Origin: Veillonella nakazawae
Lineage (GTDB): Bacteria > Bacillota > Negativicutes > Veillonellales > Veillonellaceae
Assembly: GCF_013393365.1 (NCBI RefSeq)
Contig: NZ_AP022321.1
Coordinates: 1,026,001-1,090,000 of the forward strand
DNA: 64,000 nt
Direction: 5' to 3'
Of this stretch, positions 8,280 through 18,010 are shown in pieces (the first letter of the stretch is position 1; every line of letters begins with the position of its first letter). A model generated the notes under the pieces. The model saw nothing but the letters and a program-made list of their open reading frames with translations, did no database searches and was not told the origin of the DNA. Made by a program: the position numbers and the translations under genes.

Positions 8280-8660
8280 CTAAGGCTGTGATGGTGTTAC
8301 TAAATCATCAAAAATAATGTCTTGTACCACTACATCAATGGTTTGTACCTCAATTTCTGTATAAGAAACTAAAGCTGTTTTGATACGTTCTTGTAAACGT
8401 AAGGCCACATCAGGGATACGGTACCCATATTGAATGCAAACATATAAAGTAACAGAAATTGCCCCTTCATCATTAAATGATATCTTAACACCTTCATGAT
8501 CAGATTTACGTCTAAAGAAGGTATTAACACCATCATTAAAGGTGGAGCTCATATGATGTATACCCTTTGTTTCAAGTGCTGCCATAGTGACAATCGTAGC
8601 ATATACATCTTCACTAATCTTAATTTTACCCGACTCTAGTTCAGTATTTTTCTTGGTCAT
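8280..8660 (-). CDS. Asp23/Gls24 family envelope stress protein
   Basis: Second Asp23-domain protein, 126 residues, related to its downstream neighbour. It shows the ISEDVYATIVTMAALETKGI start and the alternating strands VKISFNDEGAISVTLYVCI. The start at 8660 follows AAAGAGG. The longer frame would start inside the T-run of the terminator in front of it, so the shorter start is preferred. It is the first gene of a run that continues through nusB, xseAB and ispA. Confidence 0.86.
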   Translation of the reverse strand: MTKKNTELESGKIKISEDVYATIVTMAALETKGIHHMSSTFNDGVNTFFRRKSDHEGVKISFNDEGAISVTLYVCIQYGYRIPDVALRLQERIKTALVSYTEIEVQTIDVVVQDIIFDDLVTPSQP

Positions 8661-8673
8661 ACTGGCCTCTTTC

Positions 8674-8720
8674 AAAAAAAGCACTTGTCCCTATATATAA
8701 TTACATAGACGACAAGTGCT
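8674..8720 (-). terminator. Terminator hairpin between efp and the Asp23 genes
   Basis: Ten-bp perfect arms, AGCACTTGTC at 8680-8689 and its complement at 8711-8720, with a 21-base loop. Seven T follow on the minus strand (8680-8674). The T-run ends 14 bases before the Asp23 start and abuts its ribosome binding site. Confidence 0.85.
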
Positions 8721-8794
8721 TACAGTGCAAATGTTAGATATATGGGGAATCAGATTCCATGAAAAGATCTAGCCCCAATACATATCAATAAGTA

Positions 8795-9352
8795 TTAGGC
8801 ACGTTCGATGTATTGACCTGTACGAGTATCAATACGAAGTACATCATCTACTTCAATGAAGAGAGGTACTTTTACAGTGTAGCCTGTTTCCAATACAGCT
8901 GGTTTGTTACCACCAGTAGCAGTATCACCACGGATACCAGGATCTGTTTCAACTACTCGAAGTTCAACAGCTACAGGTAAATCGATACCGATTACGATAC
9001 CTTGGAAGAACATGATGGATACTTCCATATTTTCAAGAAGGAAGTTTTTAGCATCACCTAGTTGTTCAAGGTTAAGTTCAACTTGATCATAAGTTTCGTT
9101 ATCCATGAATGTGTAAGCGCCATCAGATTCGTATAAGTATTGCATACGACGACGGTCAACATGTGCTTTAGGAACTTTTTCACCAGCATTGAACGTACGT
9201 TCTACTACAGAACCAGTTTGCAAATTTTTCATTTTAGTACGTACGAATGCAGCACCTTTACCTGGTTTAACGTGTTGGAAATCAACTACTTGCCATACAT
9301 TACCGTCGATTTCAACGGTTACACCTGGACGAAAATCATTACTGGAAATCAT
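8795..9352 (-). CDS. efp: Elongation factor P
   Basis: EF-P relieves ribosome stalling at polyproline stretches. The 185-residue protein has the three beta-barrel domains typical of the family. The tip loop [11 protein letters not shown] has Lys32 at the modified position. The C-terminal signature [17 protein letters not shown] is present. The start follows AGAAGGAG. It is probably cotranscribed with pepP just upstream and is closed by the hairpin at 8674-8720. Confidence 0.97.
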   Translation of the reverse strand: MISSNDFRPGVTVEIDGNVWQVVDFQHVKPGKGAAFVRTKMKNLQTGSVVERTFNAGEKVPKAHVDRRRMQYLYESDGAYTFMDNETYDQVELNLEQLGDAKNFLLENMEVSIMFFQGIVIGIDLPVAVELRVVETDPGIRGDTATGGNKPAVLETGYTVKVPLFIEVDDVLRIDTRTGQYIERA

Positions 9353-9367
9353 CTAACTCTTCTCCTT

Positions 9368-10441
9368 CTAAATACCTATTTCAATTAACTCTTTTGGACT
9401 ATGTGTCAACACCTCATAGCCGTCAGATTTGACGATGACACTATCCTCTATTCTCAATCCGATAGTACCTGTAATATAAATACCAGGCTCTACCGTAATG
9501 ATCATATTTTCTGTAAATACCGTATCGGATTTTGTATTAGCCACTGGTTCTTCGTGAATCTCGAGACCTACGCCATGACCAGTACCATGATTAAATTCCT
9601 TGGTATATCCATGTTCTTTGATATAATCACGACATACTGCATCGAGTTCTTTACCAGTAATACCAGCCCGAACAGCAGCTACGCCGCGTTTTTGTGCTTC
9701 TAAAACTATACTATACAGCTTTTTTTGTAATTCAGAGGCAGGACCCATTACAATAGTTCTAGTCATATCGGAATGGTAACCCTTATATACGGAGCCAAAG
9801 TCGAAGGTAACAAAATCACCTGCTTCAATGACCTTATCACTAGCTACACCATGAGGCATACTAGAACGGTTACCAGAAGCAACGATGGTTGCAAAGGAAG
9901 GCTCCTCTGATCCACGTTTTAACATTTCTGTTTCTAATATGATGCGCGCTTCGTTTTCTGTCATTCCTACCTTTAATTGTGGTAATAATGCAGCAAAGGC
10001 GTCGTCACCAATTTTAGCAGCTTTTCGCAATAATTCTAATTCATCTTCTCGTTTAACTGCTCGTAGTTTAGCAAAATTGATAGAAGTAAAATTAAAGCGT
10101 TCATCTAATGTATCACATAAGGTTTCATACGTATCTACCGGCATTTGCTTGCCTTCAATACCGAATAAACCTTCGTGAATATGATGCTCATTGAATATAT
10201 CTACAAGAGTATCCATAACAGAGGATTCATATTGAATGACTGTATATCCTTCACATTGTTTTGTAGCTTGCTCAGTATATCTGAAATCAGTAATCATAAA
10301 GGCTTTATCTTGTGTAATGATAGCAAAGCCTGTAGTACCAGTAAAACCAGCAAAATAATGTAAATTTATAGGGCTCATCAAAATGACGCCTGTTAATTCT
10401 TGCTCTTTAATATACTGTTGTAGCAGATTTAAACCATTCAT
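9368..10441 (-). CDS. pepP: Xaa-Pro aminopeptidase (M24B) family peptidase
   Basis: A 357-residue creatinase-fold metallopeptidase that removes N-terminal residues before proline. The N-terminal domain spans about 1-130. The metal ligands are visible in the order DFGS and SDMTRT (two Asp), GTGHGVGLEIHEEP (His), VEPGIYI (Glu) and LRIEDSV (Glu). I chose the ATG at 10441 because AGGAG is 7 bases upstream of it; the ATG two codons earlier sits almost on the ribosome binding site. The pairing with efp is common in Firmicutes. Confidence 0.92.
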   Translation of the reverse strand: MNGLNLLQQYIKEQELTGVILMSPINLHYFAGFTGTTGFAIITQDKAFMITDFRYTEQATKQCEGYTVIQYESSVMDTLVDIFNEHHIHEGLFGIEGKQMPVDTYETLCDTLDERFNFTSINFAKLRAVKREDELELLRKAAKIGDDAFAALLPQLKVGMTENEARIILETEMLKRGSEEPSFATIVASGNRSSMPHGVASDKVIEAGDFVTFDFGSVYKGYHSDMTRTIVMGPASELQKKLYSIVLEAQKRGVAAVRAGITGKELDAVCRDYIKEHGYTKEFNHGTGHGVGLEIHEEPVANTKSDTVFTENMIITVEPGIYITGTIGLRIEDSVIVKSDGYEVLTHSPKELIEIGI

Positions 10442-10511
10442 AATCATGCTCCTAGTCTATAAAGTACAATTAATCTTACCATAAAATACCTATATTGAAT
10501 AGAATTTTATG

Positions 10512-11213
10512 CTATTTTTTGAAAGCCTCTATATCACCAATGGTTAAGTCCTGTACAGAACCAACCTCTTCTATGCCTGTTAAATCTATATGGCCTATAG
10601 TTAACCGTTTTAAATATGTAACAGTACCGCCTGCTGCACCAATCATACGTTTTACTTGATGATATTTGCCTTCTTCAATGGTAATATGCAGAGATTGAGA
10701 AGATACAACATCAATTAAAGCAGGCTTGCAATGGGTTCCGTCACCTAGTACAATCCCCTCTTTTATACGTTGAATTCCTTCTTCTGTTAACTCACCATCA
10801 TATTCTACGTAATAAACCTTGGATACATGTTTATTACCATTGATGATTGAGTGTCCCCAAACACCATCATTGGTAAGCAACAGTAATCCTTCTGTATCCT
10901 TGTCTAATCTTCCCACAGGAACTATCCCCATTTTAATATATTCAGGGGGCAATAAATCCATTACAACGGGATGCTTTGCATCCTCCACAGCTGTTACATA
11001 GCCTTTGGGTTTATGAAATTTTACATAATACTGCTGCTTAGTATTAACCACTTGACCATCAACTGTTATTACATCAGATTCAATATCAACGTGGATATCT
11101 TTTTTTGTTGTTATTTCACCATTAATAGTAACTCTTTGGTCCTTTAAGAGTTGATGAACTTCTTTTCGACTGCCATAAGCTTTATTAGCTAATAATTTAT
11201 CGAGTCGCATCAT
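10512..11213 (-). CDS. rsuA: RsuA-type 16S rRNA pseudouridine synthase
   Basis: A 233-residue enzyme of the RsuA/RluB family that isomerises uridine in rRNA. An N-terminal S4 domain (1 to about 58) is followed by the catalytic domain with GRLDKDTEGLLLLTNDG at 101-117, in which Asp104 is the nucleophile. The domain layout and length fit RsuA (16S U516), but RluB/E/F specificity cannot be excluded. The start overlaps the cobC stop (ATGA), so it trails the cobalamin operon without evident functional link. Confidence 0.88.
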   Translation of the reverse strand: MMRLDKLLANKAYGSRKEVHQLLKDQRVTINGEITTKKDIHVDIESDVITVDGQVVNTKQQYYVKFHKPKGYVTAVEDAKHPVVMDLLPPEYIKMGIVPVGRLDKDTEGLLLLTNDGVWGHSIINGNKHVSKVYYVEYDGELTEEGIQRIKEGIVLGDGTHCKPALIDVVSSQSLHITIEEGKYHQVKRMIGAAGGTVTYLKRLTIGHIDLTGIEEVGSVQDLTIGDIEAFKK

Positions 11214-11848
11214 ACATGTCCTTGGAGTAATTCAACATGAGCTGTATCATTGAGCAAATTCAAAATATTATGATCGTATTCGCCCATACCATTATAGAAA
11301 ATACGATTAATAGCTGTATTACCTTGGCTAAAATTCCAACAATGACTAATAGAAATATCTAATAATTTACATAATAAGGTTCTAATTGTTCCGCCATGAC
11401 ATGCTATTAAAAGAGTCTCTTCTTCATCATTAACATTGAGGAATTCTTCCAGACCTGCCCAGGCACGATCTTGCAAATCTTTAAAGCTTTCGCCATTTGG
11501 TACTTTTACAAGATGAGGCCGCAAATACATCTCATCAATAAGGCCGGGCCAACGTGCTTCAATGTCTGAAAATAGCATAGCTTCCCAGTCACCAAAATTA
11601 AGCTCTCGCAATCGTTTATCTACTGTGATAGATGTTGTGCGGTCACCTCGAATCGTTTCGGCTGTAACTAAGGCACGACTTAAATCACTAGATAAGATAC
11701 GGTCAAAGGTAACATCTTTAAGGGCATTAGCACATGCTTTAGCTTGATTCAAACCGTTTTCATTGAGGGGAATATCTGTAATACCTTGATATTTCCCCAT
11801 TTTATTCCAATCGGTTTCACCATGACGCACAATATATAATGTCTTCAT
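11210..11848 (-). CDS. cobC: Histidine phosphatase, probable alpha-ribazole phosphatase
   Basis: A 212-residue member of the histidine phosphatase superfamily with RHGETDWN at residues 8-15 (His9 nucleophile), acidic NFGDWEAM at 84-91 and the second His in ACHGGTIR at 149-156. The fold alone fits either phosphoglycerate mutase-like proteins or CobC, which dephosphorylates alpha-ribazole phosphate. The position directly after cobD in a cobalamin operon favours CobC. Confidence 0.8.
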   Translation of the reverse strand: MKTLYIVRHGETDWNKMGKYQGITDIPLNENGLNQAKACANALKDVTFDRILSSDLSRALVTAETIRGDRTTSITVDKRLRELNFGDWEAMLFSDIEARWPGLIDEMYLRPHLVKVPNGESFKDLQDRAWAGLEEFLNVNDEEETLLIACHGGTIRTLLCKLLDISISHCWNFSQGNTAINRIFYNGMGEYDHNILNLLNDTAHVELLQGHV

Positions 11849-11855
11849 AATCTTC

Positions 11856-12986
11856 CTATACTTTCAAAATATCTGTCAGTTTATCCACCAGTTTAATATT
11901 AGTATCATGATCTTTAATAGCAATGCGTACCCAGTGATTAGTTAAACCTACATAGGAGTCACAATTGCGCACAATCATATTATATTTTTTTAGCTCTTCA
12001 TTAATATAGTTTGCTGTAATTCCTTCTTGATTAACTTGGAACAACATAAAATTAGCTGAAGGTGGATATACAGTAATTCCTTCTATAGCATCTAATGCAT
12101 TGTACATGAATGCTTTTTCGTCATTTAATTCTTGTTTTGTTCGCTTAATGTAATCCACATCATTCAAGGCAGACTTTGTATATGCTTGCGCTAATGTGTT
12201 TACAGACCAACTAGGAATATATTGCTGTAATTGAGTAATTAATGTTTCGTTAGCAAAAGCGGCACCAATGCGTAAACCAGGTACAGCATAGAATTTTGTG
12301 AAGGAATGAACTACGATGATATTATCGAATTCATTTACTAAAGAGCGCATAGAATGCTCATTATCTTGTAATGGATCATTTCCAACAAAATCGATAAATG
12401 ATTCATCTATAACAAGTAAGCTATTTGCATCTTTCAACATGCTCGCTACAGTGCGAATATGATCTTTATCAAGTAATGTACCATCTGGATTATTAGGATT
12501 ACCTAAAAATACAATGATGCGACCATCTTGCCCTTTTAGTTCAGCTGCAAAGGTTTCTAATGCCAAATATGGTACCTCAAAATAAGGTTTTCCATTATCA
12601 TCTTCCCGAGGTCGATAAAAAATATCACGTACAGGAATCTTACTTGCTTCAAGAGCCTCTTTATACTCAGAAAATCCTGGTGCTGGTACAAAAGCACCTG
12701 TATATCCAGGTAAACGGCAAATAGCATATAATAGCTCGGCTGCACCATTACCAACTATAATTTGATGTTTATCCATTCCATATGTATCAGCAATAGCATT
12801 TAATACATCATCATTGGTAGCATCAGGGTAATGAGAAATGTAGCGCAATTGTGCATTTAATGCGTCTAATCCACGTTGACTAGGTCCAAGGGGATTAATA
12901 TTAGCGCTAAAGTCGACCACCTCATATGGTTCAATTCCTTGTTCATGGGCAAATTGAAATATATTGCCCCCATGTATCTTAGACAT
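11856..12986 (-). CDS. cobD: L-threonine-O-3-phosphate decarboxylase
   Basis: CobD is a PLP enzyme related to histidinol-phosphate aminotransferase. It decarboxylates threonine phosphate to aminopropanol phosphate, the linker of the cobalamin nucleotide loop. The CobD-type N-terminus HGGN at 5-8 and DFSANINPLGPS at 25-36 distinguish it from HisC. The PLP lysine is Lys231 in HSFTKFYAVPGLRIG, and NPNNPDGT and DESFIDF are also present. Length 376. Its substrate would be made by the adjacent PduX-like kinase. Confidence 0.92.
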   Translation of the reverse strand: MSKIHGGNIFQFAHEQGIEPYEVVDFSANINPLGPSQRGLDALNAQLRYISHYPDATNDDVLNAIADTYGMDKHQIIVGNGAAELLYAICRLPGYTGAFVPAPGFSEYKEALEASKIPVRDIFYRPREDDNGKPYFEVPYLALETFAAELKGQDGRIIVFLGNPNNPDGTLLDKDHIRTVASMLKDANSLLVIDESFIDFVGNDPLQDNEHSMRSLVNEFDNIIVVHSFTKFYAVPGLRIGAAFANETLITQLQQYIPSWSVNTLAQAYTKSALNDVDYIKRTKQELNDEKAFMYNALDAIEGITVYPPSANFMLFQVNQEGITANYINEELKKYNMIVRNCDSYVGLTNHWVRIAIKDHDTNIKLVDKLTDILKV

Positions 12987-13010
12987 TTAATTCTCTTTCT
13001 ATTAAATATA

Positions 13011-13895
13011 TTATCGTTTAATATAGGTTAATCCTTCATTTGTGGTTTCTACTGTATCCACATAGGATAGCTCTGGTAATTTACGCATGATTTCTTGCTT
13101 ACAATCATCGATGCGACCGTAATCTACTGGAAATAGCAGTCCCATAATGGTACCACTATGAGCTATGATTGTACCAACACTGTTATAGTAATTACCTATA
13201 TCGTGAAAATCATATAAGTTTGCTTTATACAGTATGCGTTGATTACCAAAAGCACTCAATGTAGCTGCTTGACCAATTAAATTAATATCATGTGTATGTA
13301 AGCCTCGTTTAAATAAATCTAGTGATTCACGTATAATAGGCTCTTTTTCTAAAATTTTAGCTTGTAAATCTACTTGTTGATTAAAGGTAATGGTATCTAT
13401 ACTACCGCCTTCATCAAATACAAGAATTTTCAATGGCGGACACATTCCTAGTGGTTGAGAAATGGTACCCTTAATATAATCAAACTGCGTTACACCTTGG
13501 TAAAATGAAGCATCTGTAGGTTCTACGGATAAACAGATTTGCTCTAATTCTTTTAGTGATAAATTATAATCCATAGCTAAAGCAGTAGCCATAGCCGTTA
13601 CAGAAATATCCGCAGAACTTGAAGCCATCCCCTTTCCTTGTATAATATCAGAACGTACATATACAGGTGGACAAGATTGGTCTTTATTATTTTTTTGCAA
13701 TAGCCGTTGTACTAATTGTCTTGCCTTAGCAGATTTAGGTTGTAATGCACAATACTGCTGTGAAAATGGATGTTTTACATTACTTAATGCGTAGGAGTAA
13801 CGATTAATAGGACAAGTCACTAAAAATGACTGTTCATTAATAGAACCTTGTAGAAATTCCCCACATGTACCTGGGGCTCTTACATAATAGGTCAC
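13011..13895 (-). CDS. pduX: GHMP-family L-threonine kinase (PduX)
   Basis: A GHMP kinase that would phosphorylate threonine for CobD. The N-terminal YYVRAPGTCGEFLQGS and the ATP loop GKGMASSSADIS match PduX-type kinases. I set the start at the GTG at 13895 (294 residues), 6 bases behind AGGAG. Upstream in-frame ATGs lack a site and would add 17 residues. An AT-rich 8-bp hairpin (13929-13947) lies in the gap after cobS. Function is inferred from family and context. Confidence 0.85.
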   Translation of the reverse strand: MTYYVRAPGTCGEFLQGSINEQSFLVTCPINRYSYALSNVKHPFSQQYCALQPKSAKARQLVQRLLQKNNKDQSCPPVYVRSDIIQGKGMASSSADISVTAMATALAMDYNLSLKELEQICLSVEPTDASFYQGVTQFDYIKGTISQPLGMCPPLKILVFDEGGSIDTITFNQQVDLQAKILEKEPIIRESLDLFKRGLHTHDINLIGQAATLSAFGNQRILYKANLYDFHDIGNYYNSVGTIIAHSGTIMGLLFPVDYGRIDDCKQEIMRKLPELSYVDTVETTNEGLTYIKR

Positions 13896-13960
13896 ATTAA
13901 ACTCCTTTCGCATTAAACAAAAACTGTAATTGTTTTTATAAAACAATGGATAAATAATTA

Positions 13961-14854
13961 TTAAAACATCGTAGTATTAGAAGCTACAGAAGCAGATAAT
14001 ACAGATAATATAATAATATAAATTAAAAGTAGTAAAACCTCTGTAACTTCAACAACAAATCCGTAAGTATCACCTGTAGTACCACCAAGTTGCTTAACAA
14101 TATAATGGTTGAGTATACGATTGATAATATAGGTAATAATCATACTTACAATATTGATTTGAAAAATACCTAATGTAGCGTAAACCAATACACCTAATCC
14201 AACAACATAGCCTACATCAGCTATGGAAAAAATGGAATATACGCCATATAAAAGGGTATATAAAATTACACCAATTAGTAATATTACAATAGGCATAAAG
14301 AAGGTTGAAAGTGTGTTGTACGTAATAACATGCTTAGGTGCTAAATTAGCGAATGCAGCCCCCATCCCCTGCTCTCGTGCATAGGGATAGGATCGAATAC
14401 TCAAAACAAGGGACCAACGACTCATTAATGGCATCATAATCAGTGCCATTGGAATAAATTCCGCTGTTGGAATCGCTGTTAATAATTGCCATTTTAAAAG
14501 TGTAACAAATACAAAAGCAACAACACCAAAAGAACCTATACGGCTATCTTTCATAATTTCTAACTTACGGTCCCTTTCACGTCCAGAAAATAAACCGTCA
14601 CTGGTGTCCATTAGGCCATCAGCATGGAGACCACCTGTAATTAAGAATTCCGCTATAACAAGGATTAACATCAATGGTACTAACGGTATAAATGGTGATA
14701 ATATACCATACAATAATGCTAAAATAAGGCCAATAATTAAGCCTACATAGGGAAAGGCTACAACGGATTTACCAAAATCTTCTACAGACCATTCTGTTTG
14801 ATTAACGATTTTTAAACGTGTTAGAAACTGTAATGCTATGAAAAAAGGTGTCAT
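13961..14854 (-). CDS. cobS: Adenosylcobinamide-GDP ribazoletransferase (cobalamin synthase)
   Basis: CobS joins alpha-ribazole to GDP-cobinamide in the membrane, the last condensation of the nucleotide loop pathway. The 297-residue protein has several membrane segments and the family block GGLHADGLMDTSDGLFSG at about 77-94, with KDSRIGSFG following. Its start overlaps the cbiB stop (TAATG), indicating coupling. Confidence 0.95.
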   Translation of the reverse strand: MTPFFIALQFLTRLKIVNQTEWSVEDFGKSVVAFPYVGLIIGLILALLYGILSPFIPLVPLMLILVIAEFLITGGLHADGLMDTSDGLFSGRERDRKLEIMKDSRIGSFGVVAFVFVTLLKWQLLTAIPTAEFIPMALIMMPLMSRWSLVLSIRSYPYAREQGMGAAFANLAPKHVITYNTLSTFFMPIVILLIGVILYTLLYGVYSIFSIADVGYVVGLGVLVYATLGIFQINIVSMIITYIINRILNHYIVKQLGGTTGDTYGFVVEVTEVLLLLIYIIILSVLSASVASNTTMF

Positions 14855-15846
14855 TATACATTCATCCCATAAGTAATGGCTGTACTAATTATGATCATTA
14901 GTATAGTCGTAAAATACATCATATAAATTGTACGTGTAATGTGGTTACGATTTAATTTTTCAATGGGATCTCCCATGTATTCACGGAAGGTCATTTTTTT
15001 GAAATATTGGTTGTATCCACCTAATCGGATATGTAAGGCTCCTGCGACTGGTGCTTCTGCATAACCGCCATTAGGACTTGGATGCTTATGGGCATCACGC
15101 AAGCCTATTTGTAGGGCTTTTTTAGCATCAAAGCGTAAAAAGAATGCAGAAATTATTAATAATATAAAGGTAATGCGTGCAGGAATCCAATTGAGCAGAT
15201 CATCAAAGCGAGCTGCTACTCGTCCAAAGTATAAATATTTTTGGTTCTTATACCCAAGCATAGAGTCCATAGTATTGGCAGTTCTATATAGAATTGCACC
15301 CATTGGACCGCCAAGGATAAAGAAGAATAACGGAGCAATAATTCCATCCACTGTGTTTTCAGCAATGGTTTCTACCGTAGCTCGTGTAATTTCACTTTCA
15401 TCTAATTCTTCTGTATCGCGACCTACAATCCAAGATAATCGTTTGCGTGCCTCTACAATATTATCTTGTTTAATTAATTGGCTAATAGTAAAGCCTGCAC
15501 CAGCTAGTGAACGTGGAGATATAGCAATATATAAAATAATTACTTCAAGAGCATATTCTACCCATTCATCAACTACGCCACCAAGCCATAGTATTAAAGA
15601 CACTATAATATATACAGAAACGAGGATTAAGCCAACTGCAATACCACCGTACCATAATTTTTTAGTATCGTTATCAGTATCTTTATAGAGAACAGCCTCA
15701 AAAAAGGATATGATGCGACCAATAATAGCTACAGGATGGTATTTACTATTAGGATCTCCAATGAGTAAATCTAATAAAAATGCTAAGACTGGTATACATA
15801 CAAAGCTATACTTTGTAAACCAATGCAAGATTGTTAAATGTTCCAT
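14854..15846 (-). CDS. cbiB: Adenosylcobinamide-phosphate synthase
   Basis: CbiB attaches aminopropanol phosphate (from CobD) to cobyric acid. The 330-residue membrane protein has the family features LLDLLIGDPNSKYHPV near residues 22-37, GRDTEELDESEI and ETIAENTVDGIIAPLFF in the middle, and HPSPNGGYAEAPVAGAL in the C-terminal third. It starts behind GGGGAG, just after cobQ. Confidence 0.95.
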   Translation of the reverse strand: MEHLTILHWFTKYSFVCIPVLAFLLDLLIGDPNSKYHPVAIIGRIISFFEAVLYKDTDNDTKKLWYGGIAVGLILVSVYIIVSLILWLGGVVDEWVEYALEVIILYIAISPRSLAGAGFTISQLIKQDNIVEARKRLSWIVGRDTEELDESEITRATVETIAENTVDGIIAPLFFFILGGPMGAILYRTANTMDSMLGYKNQKYLYFGRVAARFDDLLNWIPARITFILLIISAFFLRFDAKKALQIGLRDAHKHPSPNGGYAEAPVAGALHIRLGGYNQYFKKMTFREYMGDPIEKLNRNHITRTIYMMYFTTILMIIISTAITYGMNV

Positions 15847-15858
15847 ATATCTCCCCTA

Positions 15859-17376
15859 TTACCCCAAGGTAGACATAATATAATCCATATCTAAGTGTTC
15901 CTCTACAATATCAGCTAATCGATTATAAGCTGCATTCTTGTGTTCGAAATAATGGAATACTACATCTAATGGTTCTAACCCCTTACGTTCACGCAACTGA
16001 TTGATAATAAAGCGTCTAAATTCATCATTATCAAACACACCATGAATATATGTCCCCATTACTTGGTGATTACCATCGATAAAACCATCGACTACATTAA
16101 CGGCTTCTTCACTGCGACTTGTAATGGTGAAACAACGGCGCACACTATCTACTAATGGTGTAGTATCACCCATATGGATTTCATAGCCTACTAGTTTTTC
16201 ACCTGTAAATGTACCATTTAAAAATTGAAGATTTGAAACATTGAATTCTACTTGATGTGTTGTTTTTTGATCCTTCATAGTCGTAGAAGAATCGACTAAA
16301 CCAAGACCTTCAATTTCTTCAATATCTCCTTCCATATGATGCGGATCATAAATCGTTTTACCCAACATTTGATTGCCCCCACATACACCAATAACAGGTG
16401 TACCTTGGTCAGCAAGTTTTTTTATTTCATCGGCAAAACCAGAGTTACGAAGATATGTAAGATCTGCTAGTGTATTTTTGGAGCCCGGTAAAATGATTAA
16501 GTCAGGATTGCCAATAACATCGCCAGGGCCGACGAATCGAACAGATACATCTGGTTCATAATTTAATGCATCAAAGTCAGTAAAGTTAGAAATTTTAGGT
16601 GTTTGCATAACCACTACTTGAATTTCTTTAGCACCACTATTGCGTTTGTTTTCCAGTGCAACAGAGTCTTCTTCATCAATATCAAGGTTTTCAATGGCAG
16701 GAATGACACCAACTACCTTTTTACCTGTTTTTTCTTCAATAAAGGTAAGGGCAGGTTCTAATAGTTTAATATCACCACGGAATTTATTGATAACAATACC
16801 TTTAATGAGATCTCGTTCTTCTGGTTCGAGCAATTCTAATGTACCCACAATAGATGCAATAGCACCACCACGATCGATATCAGCAATGAGATATACAGGT
16901 GCTTTCGTCATCTTAGCAATGCGCATATTTACGATATCATTAGCCTTGAGATTCACTTCTGCAGGGCTACCTGCACCTTCAATAACCATCATATCGAAAT
17001 TGGAATCTAAGAAATCGATAGATTCTTTTACCTTATCAAGAGCGGTTAAGGAATATTTTGTATGGTATTCTTTAGCACTATAAACGCCCACAGGTTTACC
17101 CATCAATACAACTTGAGAAGATTGATTACCTGTAGGTTTTAATAACACAGGGTTCATTTGTACAATTGGATCTATGCCAGCAGCCTCAGCTTGCGCTACT
17201 TGAGCACGGCCAATTTCATCGCCCCATTTTGTCACATAAGAATTGAGGGCCATATTTTGAGCTTTAAAGGGAACAGTTTTAAAACCTCTTCTATAAAAGA
17301 TACGGCATAATGCAGTACATAAAATACTTTTGCCTACATTGGAACTTGTTCCTTGGAACATAATTTTCTTAGCCAT
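15859..17376 (-). CDS. cobQ: Cobyric acid synthase (glutamine-hydrolysing)
   Basis: CobQ/CbiP amidates four carboxyl groups of adenosylcobyrinic acid diamide using glutamine and ATP. The 505-residue protein has an N-terminal P-loop-like domain (MFQGTSSNVGKSI at 6-18) and a C-terminal class I glutaminase domain with VIGVCGGNQMLG (Cys nucleophile) and YIHGVFD (His). It overlaps the end of cobU by 8 bases and starts behind AGGAGG. Confidence 0.96.
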   Translation of the reverse strand: MAKKIMFQGTSSNVGKSILCTALCRIFYRRGFKTVPFKAQNMALNSYVTKWGDEIGRAQVAQAEAAGIDPIVQMNPVLLKPTGNQSSQVVLMGKPVGVYSAKEYHTKYSLTALDKVKESIDFLDSNFDMMVIEGAGSPAEVNLKANDIVNMRIAKMTKAPVYLIADIDRGGAIASIVGTLELLEPEERDLIKGIVINKFRGDIKLLEPALTFIEEKTGKKVVGVIPAIENLDIDEEDSVALENKRNSGAKEIQVVVMQTPKISNFTDFDALNYEPDVSVRFVGPGDVIGNPDLIILPGSKNTLADLTYLRNSGFADEIKKLADQGTPVIGVCGGNQMLGKTIYDPHHMEGDIEEIEGLGLVDSSTTMKDQKTTHQVEFNVSNLQFLNGTFTGEKLVGYEIHMGDTTPLVDSVRRCFTITSRSEEAVNVVDGFIDGNHQVMGTYIHGVFDNDEFRRFIINQLRERKGLEPLDVVFHYFEHKNAAYNRLADIVEEHLDMDYIMSTLG

Positions 17377-17947
17377 TTATATGAACCTCCTGGGATTTTA
17401 ATTCAATGGTAACGCCACTAATCGTTAAGTATAATTTGTCAGCCTCAGTTGCTACTGTTCGATTGACGCGGCCTGCAATATCTCTAAAATATCTTGCTAG
17501 CTTATTATCTGGTACAATACCAAGACCAATTTCATTAGTTACAAATATAACTATTTTATCATCACTTACTTTAATTAGATTTAATAATGCTTCTAATTCT
17601 GAAAGTACAGTATCTTCTAACCGATTTGCATCTTGTTGGCCTTGTATTGACCCATGAGCCATCATATGATTTGTTGTAAACATGGTTAAGCAGTCTATGA
17701 GTATTACATCCGCTACACTACTAATATGTTGCCACTCTTCGGCCAAATATAATGGTATTTCAAAATTCGTCCATATATTACCACGTCGCTCTTGATGTTT
17801 CTTTATACGATCAACCATTTCATCATCAAAAGCTTGTCCTGTTGCCACATAAGCTTTTCGACCTTCTGTGGCAAGGGCTAAACGTTCTGCAAATTCACTT
17901 TTTCCACTTCGTGCCCCACCGGAACACAATATAATTTGTGATTTCAT
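17369..17947 (-). CDS. cobU: Adenosylcobinamide kinase/guanylyltransferase
   Basis: CobU phosphorylates and then guanylylates adenosylcobinamide. The P-loop LCSGGARSGKSEFAE covers residues 7-21, and VIFVTNEIGLGIVPD is the conserved C-terminal block. I start at the ATG at 17947 (192 residues) behind AGGTG; the longer frame begins at a TTG with no site. It is the first gene of the cobalamin operon and is divergent from the hypothetical gene at 18011. No cobalamin riboswitch fits in the 63-base gap. Confidence 0.93.
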   Translation of the reverse strand: MKSQIILCSGGARSGKSEFAERLALATEGRKAYVATGQAFDDEMVDRIKKHQERRGNIWTNFEIPLYLAEEWQHISSVADVILIDCLTMFTTNHMMAHGSIQGQQDANRLEDTVLSELEALLNLIKVSDDKIVIFVTNEIGLGIVPDNKLARYFRDIAGRVNRTVATEADKLYLTISGVTIELKSQEVHING

Positions 17948-18010
17948 AATGCACCTATACAAGAATTTATAATTTCAGTATCATTATAAGTATAACAAAG
18001 GAGCGATACT

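Noticed and set aside
13929..13947. Terminator between cobS and pduX
   Set aside because: An 8-bp AT-only hairpin with no proper T-run and low stability; more likely a minor spacer structure.
15173..15688. 171-codon open frame antisense to cbiB
   Set aside because: The minus-strand frame encodes clear CbiB motifs throughout. The plus frame is a codon-bias shadow without an initiation site.
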